Positions 1 to 5,395 of a stretch of DNA of 5,395 nucleotides are shown in pieces. Source of the DNA: SLRI01 sp964528705. Its GTDB lineage: Bacteria; Pseudomonadota; Alphaproteobacteria; Geminicoccales; Geminicoccaceae. Location: NCBI GenBank assembly GCA_964528705.1, contig CAZGUW010000319.1, forward strand, positions 1 to 5,395, given 5' to 3'. The first letter of the stretch is position 1; each line of letters starts with the position of its first letter. The notes beneath the pieces were generated by a model. That model searched no databases, was not told where the DNA came from, and worked only from the letters and a program-made list of their open reading frames with translations. Both the position numbers and the translations under genes were made by a program.

Positions 1-852
1 GGCGGCGAGCCGCAGGCGATCTCCGAGACCGAGCGCCTCTGGTTGCAGAACGCGGGCTTCGTCTGGGTGCCCTTCCTCATCGTCGCCACCCTCGCGGCCT
101 GGTTTGGCATGAACGACATCGCCGCGGCCAGGGCCTCCTTCGCCGAGCAGTCGGTGATCTTCAGCCGCAAGCACAACTGGATCATGTGCTGGCTCTACAC
201 CGGGACGTTCGGCTCGTTCATCGGCTACTCGGCGGGCTTCCCGCTCCTGATGAAGACGCAGTTCCCGGCGGTCGACGCCCTGCAGCTCGCCTTTCTCGGC
301 CCGCTCGTGGGTGCGGTCAGCCGCGCCATGACCGGCTGGGTGAGCGACAAGTACGGCGGTGGCCGGGTCACCTTCTGGACCTTCATCGGCATGATCGGTG
401 CCGTCCTCGGCGTCCTTTTCTTCCTCGGCATCAAGGACCAGCCCTTCGCGTTCTACGGCTTCTTCCTGATGTTCATGCTCCTCTTCCTCGGCACCGGGAT
501 CGGCAACGCGTCGACCTTCCAGATGATCCCGCCGACCATGCGCAAGGAGATGGACCGGCTGATGCCCGAGGCCGATGCCACCGCCCGGCAGCGCCAGGCG
601 GAGAAGGAGTCGGCGGCGATCATCGGCTTCACCTCGGCGATCGCGGCCTATGGCGCCTTCTTCATCCCGAAGAGCTACGGCACGTCGATCGCCGTGTCCG
701 GCGGGCCGGAGCTGGCGCTCTGGGGCTTCCTCGCCTTCTACGTCACCTGCGTCCTCGTCACCTGGTTCGTCTACACGCGGCCGGGCGGTCACCTCCACGA
801 CATCGAGCGCGACCGGCGGGCAACGCCCGCGAGCGCCGTGCCAGCCAGCTGA
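1..852 (+). CDS. narK: NarK-type nitrate/nitrite transporter (MFS), 5'-truncated by window edge
   Basis: Major facilitator superfamily carrier of the nitrate/nitrite porter family, placed in the inner membrane to import nitrate and export nitrite for the reductase encoded downstream. The frame is open from base 1, so the start lies outside; 283 C-terminal residues are visible. Hydrophobic stretches fit TM6 (about 61-111), TM7 (178-252), TM8 (280-342), TM9 (367-432), TM10 (445-531), TM11 (613-681) and TM12 (712-777). TM8 carries SRAMTGWVSDKYGG; its Arg (codon 322-324) aligns with the substrate-binding Arg305 of E. coli NarK, followed by the MFS motif-A-like DKYGG loop. TM10 has the family nitrate signature GIGNASTFQMIP (about 496-531). 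A charged loop of about 28 residues separates TM10 and TM11. The polar tail ends HLHDIERDRR plus an Ala/Pro-rich end. The stop is 13 bases before narG, supporting one operon. Whether this is a lone NarK2-type protein or the second half of a NarK1-NarK2 fusion cannot be seen. Family assignment is firm; the symbol could also be narK2. Confidence 0.93.
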   Translation, partial: GGEPQAISETERLWLQNAGFVWVPFLIVATLAAWFGMNDIAAARASFAEQSVIFSRKHNWIMCWLYTGTFGSFIGYSAGFPLLMKTQFPAVDALQLAFLGPLVGAVSRAMTGWVSDKYGGGRVTFWTFIGMIGAVLGVLFFLGIKDQPFAFYGFFLMFMLLFLGTGIGNASTFQMIPPTMRKEMDRLMPEADATARQRQAEKESAAIIGFTSAIAAYGAFFIPKSYGTSIAVSGGPELALWGFLAFYVTCVLVTWFVYTRPGGHLHDIERDRRATPASAVPAS

Positions 853-854
853 GC

Positions 855-862
855 GGGAGAGA
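855..862 (+). promoter_or_regulatory. narG ribosome binding site
   Basis: A purine-rich GGGAGAGA lies in the 13-base gap between the transporter stop (850-852) and the ATG at 866. Its GGAGA core (856-860) is 5 bases before the ATG. It supports 866 as the true start rather than any in-frame codon further upstream, where the same frame merely stays open inside narK. Confidence 0.75.
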
Positions 863-865
863 ACG

Positions 866-3800
866 ATGAGCCAATTCCTCGATCGCCTGACCTTCCTCGA
901 CCGGAAGATCGACACCTTCGCCGACGGCCACGGCATGACGACCTCGGAGGACCGGAGCTGGGAGGAGGCCTATCGCAAGCGCTGGCAACACGACAAGATC
1001 GTGCGCTCGACGCATGGCGTGAACTGCACCGGCTCCTGCTCCTGGAAGATCTACGTCAAGGGCGGGATCGTCACCTGGGAGACCCAGCAGACCGACTATC
1101 CGAGGACGCGCCCGGACCTCCCCAATCACGAGCCCCGGGGCTGCTCGCGGGGGGCCAGCTACTCCTGGTACATGTACTCGGGCGCCAGGCTCAAATACCC
1201 GCTGATCCGCTCGCGCCTGCTGAAGAAATGGCGGGCGGCGCGGCAGACGCTGTCGCCGGTCGCGGCCTGGGCCTCGATCGTCGAGGACCCGGCGAAGCGC
1301 GCCGACTACATCAAGGTGCGCGGCCATGGCGGCATGGTGCGGATCGGCTGGGACGAGGCGACCGAGATCATCGCCTCGGCCAATGCCTACACCGTCAGGA
1401 AGCACGGCCCCGACCGGATCGCCGGCTTCTCGCCGATCCCGGCCATGTCGATGATCTCCTACGCCGCCGGCACGCGCTACCTGTCGCTGCTCGGCGGCGT
1501 CTGCATGTCGTTCTACGACTGGTACTGCGACCTGCCGCCGGCGAGCCCCCAGACCTGGGGCGAGCAGACCGACGTGCCGGAGAGTGCGGACTGGTACAAT
1601 GCCGGGTTCCTGATGATCTGGGGCTCGAACGTGCCGCAGACCCGGACCCCGGACGCCCATTTCTACACCGAGGTGCGCTACAAGGGGACCAAGTCGGTCG
1701 TCGTCTCGCCCGACTATGCCGAGGCCACCAAGTTCGCCGACCTCTGGCTGGCGCCCAAGCAGGGCACGGACGCGGCCCTGGCGCTGGCGATCGGCCACGT
1801 CATCCTGCGCGAGTACCATCTCGACCGGCAGGCCGCCTATTTCGAGGACTACGCCCGCAAGTACTCGGACATGCCGATGCTGGTGAAGCTGGTCGAGCAG
1901 GACGGCCGGCTCGTGCCGGAGCGCCAGCTCCGCGCCGCCGATTTCGCCGGGGCGCTCGGCGAGACCAGCAACCCCGAGTGGAAGACCGTGGCGATCGACG
2001 AGACGACCGGCGAGGTGGTCGTGCCCAACGGCTCGATCGGCCATCGCTGGGGCGAGCAGGGCAAGTGGAACCTCGAGGAGAAGGACGCCCAGGGCCGCAC
2101 GACGCGGCTGCGGCTGACGCAGATCAGCGACCCCGAGGAGGTCGTGCCGGTGGCCTTCCCCTATTTCGGCGGCCGCGCCACCGAGCACTTCGTCGCCACC
2201 GACCACGGCGAGGTGCTGGAGCGCAACGTGCCGGCGAGGCGCCTCCAGCTCGCCGACGGCGAGGCCCTGGTGGCCACCGTCTTCGACCTCTTCTGCGCCA
2301 ATTACGGGCTCGATCGCGGGCTCGGCGGCGGCAACGTGGCGACCAGCTACGACGACGACGTGCCCTTCACCCCGGCCTGGGCCGAGAACATCACCGGCGT
2401 GAGCCGCGACAAGATCATCACCACGGCACGCGAGTTCGCCACCAATGCCGAGAAGACCAAAGGCCGCTCGATGGTCATTCTCGGCGCCGGCCTCAACCAC
2501 TGGTACCACATGGACATGAACTACCGCGGCATCATCAACATGCTGGTGATGTGCGGCTGTGTCGGCCAGTCCGGTGGCGGCTGGTCGCATTACGTGGGCC
2601 AGGAGAAGCTTCGGCCGCAGACCGGCTGGCTGCCGCTCGCCTTCGCGCTCGACTGGGGCCGGCCGCCGCGGCAGCAGAACTCGACCTCGTTCTGGTACGC
2701 CCACACCGACCAGTGGCGCTACGAGACGGTGACCACGGACGAGATCCTCTCGCCGACCGCCCCGCCGGGCGACTGGCAGGCCTCGCTCATCGACTTCAAT
2801 GTCCGGGCCGAGCGGATGGGCTGGCTGCCCTCGGCACCGCAGCTCAAGGAGAACCCGCTCGGCATCGCCGCGAAGGCGGCGGCGGCCGGGCTCGAGCCCA
2901 AGGACTATGTCGCGAAGTCGCTGAAGGACGGCTCGCTCGAGCTTTCCTGCCACGACCCGGACGATCCGGCGAACTGGCCGCGCAACCTCTTCGTCTGGCG
3001 CTCCAACCTGCTGGGCTCCTCGGGCAAGGGCCACGAGTACTTCCTCAAGCACCTGCTCGGCACGTCGAACGGCGTCATGGGCAAGAGCCTGGGCGACGAA
3101 GGCGGGGTCAAGCCGAAGGACGTCAAGTGGCACGACGAGGCCCCCGAAGGTAAGCTCGACCTCCTGGTCACGCTCGACTTCCGCATGTCCACGACCTGCG
3201 CCTTCTCCGACATCGTGCTGCCGGTCGCCACCTGGTACGAGAAGAACGACCTCAACACCTCCGACATGCACCCCTTCATCCATCCCCTGATGGCGGCGAC
3301 CGATCCGGCCTGGGAGTGCAGGAGCGACTGGGAGGTCTACAAGGCCATCGCCCGGCAGTTCTCCGCAGTCGCGCCCGAGGTCCTTGGCGTCGAGAAGGAC
3401 GTGGTGCTGGTGCCGATCCAGCACGACAGCCCGGGCGAGCTGGCCCAGGCCTACGACGTCAGGGACTGGAAGAAGGGCGAGATCGAGCCGATCCCGGGCC
3501 GGACCATGCCGACCGTTGCCGTGGTCGAGCGCGACTACCCGAACGTCTACAAGCGCTTCACCGCCCTCGGGCCGCTGATGGAGAAGGTCGGCAATGGCGG
3601 CAAGGGCATCGCCTGGCAGACCGGACACGAGGTCGATCTCCTGAAGTCGCTCAACGGGGCGGTGACCGAGGAGGGGCCTACCAGGGGCATGGCCCGGATC
3701 GACAGCGACATCGACGCCACCGAGGTGGTGCTGATGCTCGCCCCCGAGACCAATGGCGAGGTCGCGGTCAAGGCCTGGGAGGCGCTCTCGAAGATCACCG

Positions 3801-4633
3801 GTCGCGAGCACGCCCACCTGGCGCTGACCAAGGAGGACGAGAAGATCCGCTTTCGCGACATCGCCGCCCAGCCGCGCAAGATCATCTCGTCACCCACCTG
3901 GTCGGGCCTCGAGAGCGAGAAGGTCTGCTACAACGCCGGCTACACCAACGTCCACGAGCTGATCCCGTGGCGCACGCTCAGCGGGCGCCAGCAGCTCTAC
4001 CAGGACCACGACTGGATGCGGGCCTTCGGCGAGGGTTTCGTCACCTGGAAGCCGCCGATCGACCCGAAGTCGGTGGCGCGCATCCAGGGCAAGCTGCCCA
4101 ACGGCAGCACCGAGATCGTGCTCAACTTCATCACGCCGCACCAGAAATGGGGCATCCACTCGACCTACACCGACAATCTCCTGATGCTGACGCTCAGCCG
4201 CGGCGGGCCGATCGTCTGGCTCAGCGAGGACGACGCCAGAAAGGGCGGGATCGTCGATAACGACTGGGTCGAGGTCTACAACGCCAACGGTGCGCTCACC
4301 GCCCGCGCGGTGGTCTCGCAGCGGGTCAACCCGGGCATGATGCTGATGTACCATGCCCAGGAGAAGATGGTGAACACGCCGGGTGCCGAGACCACGAAGA
4401 AGCGCGGCGGCATCCACAACTCGGTGACCCGGGCGATCCTCAAGCCGACCCACATGATCGGCGGCTACGCCCAGCTCTCCTACGGCTTCAACTACTATGG
4501 AACGGTCGGCTCCAATCGCGACGAGTTCGTCATCGTCCGCAAGATGCGGAACGTCGACTGGCTCGAGCGGCCGCTCGACCGCCCCGCCCTCGAGGCAACC
4601 TCGCAACCCGCCGGTGTGGAGGCCGCAGAATGA
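866..4633 (+). CDS. narG: Respiratory nitrate reductase alpha subunit NarG, complete
   Basis: Catalytic subunit of membrane-bound quinol:nitrate oxidoreductase NarGHI, reducing nitrate to nitrite at a Mo-bisMGD centre on the cytoplasmic side. 1255 residues, near the 1247 of E. coli NarG. The start at 866 has a good ribosome site and gives MSQFLDRLTFLDRK, matching the family N terminus; there is no twin-arginine signal peptide with a hydrophobic core, as expected for a cytoplasm-facing enzyme. The FS0 [4Fe-4S] ligands are His50, Cys54, Cys58 and Cys93 (HGVNCTGSC, then RGCSRG). The Mo ligand is Asp222 in SFYDWYCDLPPASP. GAGLNHWYH (about 540-548) and PHQKWGIHS with His1092 and His1098 are the conserved pterin/active-site stretches. 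The MoCo dinucleotide-binding domain fills roughly residues 1080-1220, ending with GFNYYGTVGSNRDEF. The last 25 or so residues are a variable tail. No frameshift or missing key residue was seen. AGG arginine codons recur (for example 1103-1105), also in the flanking genes, so composition is uniform and gives no hint of recent separate acquisition. It overlaps narH by 4 bases. Confidence 0.98.
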   Translation: MSQFLDRLTFLDRKIDTFADGHGMTTSEDRSWEEAYRKRWQHDKIVRSTHGVNCTGSCSWKIYVKGGIVTWETQQTDYPRTRPDLPNHEPRGCSRGASYSWYMYSGARLKYPLIRSRLLKKWRAARQTLSPVAAWASIVEDPAKRADYIKVRGHGGMVRIGWDEATEIIASANAYTVRKHGPDRIAGFSPIPAMSMISYAAGTRYLSLLGGVCMSFYDWYCDLPPASPQTWGEQTDVPESADWYNAGFLMIWGSNVPQTRTPDAHFYTEVRYKGTKSVVVSPDYAEATKFADLWLAPKQGTDAALALAIGHVILREYHLDRQAAYFEDYARKYSDMPMLVKLVEQDGRLVPERQLRAADFAGALGETSNPEWKTVAIDETTGEVVVPNGSIGHRWGEQGKWNLEEKDAQGRTTRLRLTQISDPEEVVPVAFPYFGGRATEHFVATDHGEVLERNVPARRLQLADGEALVATVFDLFCANYGLDRGLGGGNVATSYDDDVPFTPAWAENITGVSRDKIITTAREFATNAEKTKGRSMVILGAGLNHWYHMDMNYRGIINMLVMCGCVGQSGGGWSHYVGQEKLRPQTGWLPLAFALDWGRPPRQQNSTSFWYAHTDQWRYETVTTDEILSPTAPPGDWQASLIDFNVRAERMGWLPSAPQLKENPLGIAAKAAAAGLEPKDYVAKSLKDGSLELSCHDPDDPANWPRNLFVWRSNLLGSSGKGHEYFLKHLLGTSNGVMGKSLGDEGGVKPKDVKWHDEAPEGKLDLLVTLDFRMSTTCAFSDIVLPVATWYEKNDLNTSDMHPFIHPLMAATDPAWECRSDWEVYKAIARQFSAVAPEVLGVEKDVVLVPIQHDSPGELAQAYDVRDWKKGEIEPIPGRTMPTVAVVERDYPNVYKRFTALGPLMEKVGNGGKGIAWQTGHEVDLLKSLNGAVTEEGPTRGMARIDSDIDATEVVLMLAPETNGEVAVKAWEALSKITGREHAHLALTKEDEKIRFRDIAAQPRKIISSPTWSGLESEKVCYNAGYTNVHELIPWRTLSGRQQLYQDHDWMRAFGEGFVTWKPPIDPKSVARIQGKLPNGSTEIVLNFITPHQKWGIHSTYTDNLLMLTLSRGGPIVWLSEDDARKGGIVDNDWVEVYNANGALTARAVVSQRVNPGMMLMYHAQEKMVNTPGAETTKKRGGIHNSVTRAILKPTHMIGGYAQLSYGFNYYGTVGSNRDEFVIVRKMRNVDWLERPLDRPALEATSQPAGVEAAE
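4618..4622 (+). promoter_or_regulatory. narH ribosome binding site inside the narG 3' end
   Basis: GGAGG, a consensus Shine-Dalgarno core, sits 7 bases before the narH ATG at 4630 and lies within the last codons of narG. With the ATGA stop/start overlap it fixes the narH start and suggests translational coupling, keeping the two subunits in balanced supply (inference). Confidence 0.85.
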
Positions 4634-5395
4634 AGATCCGCGCACAGATCGCGATGGTGCTCAACCTCGACAAGTGCATCGGCTGCCACACCTGCTCGGT
4701 GACCTGCAAGCAGGTGTGGACCAATCGCGAAGGCATGGAATACGCCTGGTTCAACAATGTCGAGACCAAGCCGGGCATCGGTTATCCCAAGGAATGGGAG
4801 AACCAGAAGAAATGGAACGGCGGCTGGGTCCGCAAGTCGAACGGCCGGATCGAGCCCAGGATCGGCGGCAAGTGGCGGGTGCTGGCGAAGATCTTCGCCA
4901 ACCCCGACCTGCCGGAGATCGACGACTACTACGAGCCTTTCACCTTCGACTACGACCACCTGCAGAGTGCTCCGGAGCTCGAGGCGACGCCGACGGCCCG
5001 CCCCCGCTCGCTCCTCACCGGCGAGCGGATGGAGAAGATCGAGTGGGGGCCGAACTGGGAGGAGATTCTCGGCGGCGAGTTCGCCAAGCGGTCGAAGGAC
5101 GTGAACTTCGAGGGCGTGCAGAAGGAGATCTACGGCGCCTTCGAGAACACCTTCATGATGTACCTGCCCCGGCTCTGCGAGCACTGCCTCAACCCGACCT
5201 GCGTCGCCGCCTGCCCGTCGGGTGCCATCTACAAGCGCGAGGAGGACGGCATCGTCCTGATCGACCAGGAGCGCTGCCGCGGCTGGCGGATGTGCGTCTC
5301 GGGCTGCCCCTACAAGAAGATCTATTACAACTGGGCATCGGGCAAATCCGAGAAGTGCATCTTCTGTTACCCGCGCATCGAGGCCGGCCAGCCGA
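4630..5395 (+). CDS. narH: Respiratory nitrate reductase beta subunit NarH, 3'-truncated by window edge
   Basis: Iron-sulfur electron-transfer subunit of NarGHI, carrying electrons from haem-containing NarI to NarG on the cytoplasmic face of the membrane. 255 of about 510 residues are visible and the frame is open at the right edge. It begins MKIRAQIAMVLNLDKCIGCH, matching the family N terminus; no signal peptide. First ferredoxin motif: Cys16, Cys19, Cys22, Cys26. Second: Cys183, Cys186, Cys191, Cys195 in LCEHCLNPTCVAACPSGAIY. Third: Cys216, Trp219, Cys222, Cys226 in CRGWRMCVSGCPYKK. Trp219 replaces the usual second Cys, the known NarH feature that makes cluster FS4 a [3Fe-4S] instead of [4Fe-4S]. 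The fourth motif starts with Cys243 and Cys246 (KCIFCYPRIEAGQP); its last two cysteines would fall a few residues past the edge. Numbering from the second motif on is one less than in E. coli NarH, implying a net one-residue deletion in the linker between motifs one and two. The start overlaps the narG stop (ATGA). The next genes should be narJ and narI. Assignment is essentially certain. Confidence 0.97.
   Translation, partial: MKIRAQIAMVLNLDKCIGCHTCSVTCKQVWTNREGMEYAWFNNVETKPGIGYPKEWENQKKWNGGWVRKSNGRIEPRIGGKWRVLAKIFANPDLPEIDDYYEPFTFDYDHLQSAPELEATPTARPRSLLTGERMEKIEWGPNWEEILGGEFAKRSKDVNFEGVQKEIYGAFENTFMMYLPRLCEHCLNPTCVAACPSGAIYKREEDGIVLIDQERCRGWRMCVSGCPYKKIYYNWASGKSEKCIFCYPRIEAGQP

Noticed and set aside
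575..865. Upstream extension of the narG frame (97 more codons) into narK
   Set aside because: The extension is Arg/Ser/Pro-rich, overlaps firm narK coding sequence, and has no family similarity; the ATG at 866 has a ribosome site and gives the expected NarG N terminus.
853..865. Possible promoter, terminator or FNR/NarL site between narK and narG
   Set aside because: The gap is only 13 bases and is taken up by the ribosome binding site. No FNR-type TTGAT-N4-ATCAA palindrome or hairpin plus T-run was seen there; operon control sites should lie upstream of narK, outside the window.
1228..3153. A 641-codon + strand frame inside narG, and a similar 314-codon one at 3316-4260
   Set aside because: Both are in frame +1 relative to narG, rich in Arg/Ala/Gly/Pro, with no domain or motif; they are out-of-frame shadows of narG.
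758..3817. A 1019-codon open frame on the - strand, opposite most of narG
   Set aside because: It is in exact codon register with narG, so its stop codons would require TTA, CTA or TCA sense codons in narG. Those A-ending codons are avoided in a GC-rich genome, which alone keeps the frame open. Its translation is a low-complexity Arg/Gly/Leu/Val/His mix without recognisable motifs, it starts at GTG, and it would cross the narK-narG junction.
3890..5184. Antisense frames over the narG 3' end and narH (3890-4645 and 4495-5184)
   Set aside because: They oppose strongly conserved narG and narH coding sequence, show no motif, and have the composition of GC-rich shadow frames.

Overview
The window is a conventional respiratory nitrate reductase locus read entirely on the + strand: the 3' part of a narK-type nitrate/nitrite transporter gene, a complete narG, and the 5' half of narH, which runs off the right edge. 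The order narK-narG-narH implies that narJ and narI follow outside the window. By eye the DNA is roughly two-thirds G+C, with strong G/C preference at third codon positions. That, together with the character of the proteins, suggests a high-GC proteobacterium, most likely an alphaproteobacterium. The lineage is inferred from composition and gene order and is not proven.

Layout: 1-852 encodes the C-terminal 283 residues of the NarK-like transporter (TM6 to TM12 by prediction). A 13-base gap (853-865) holds the narG ribosome binding site. narG occupies 866-4633 (1255 residues, near the 1247 of Escherichia coli NarG). narH starts at 4630, inside the narG stop codon (ATGA overlap), preceded by GGAGG, and stays open to 5395 (255 residues of about 510). 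There is no non-coding stretch longer than 13 bases, so there is no room for an internal promoter region, RNA gene, or mobile element between the genes. I saw no repeats, CRISPR array or insertion sequence.

How the parts work together: NarK brings nitrate into the cytoplasm and exports nitrite. NarG holds the Mo-bisMGD active site and one [4Fe-4S] cluster and reduces nitrate to nitrite. NarH is the iron-sulfur relay taking electrons from the (unseen) membrane quinol oxidase NarI. All metal-ligand residues that can be checked inside the window are intact, so the visible genes look functional.

I found no sign of an undescribed system. The long additional open frames on both strands are explained by codon bias of a GC-rich genome. 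The points listed as findings are modest ones.
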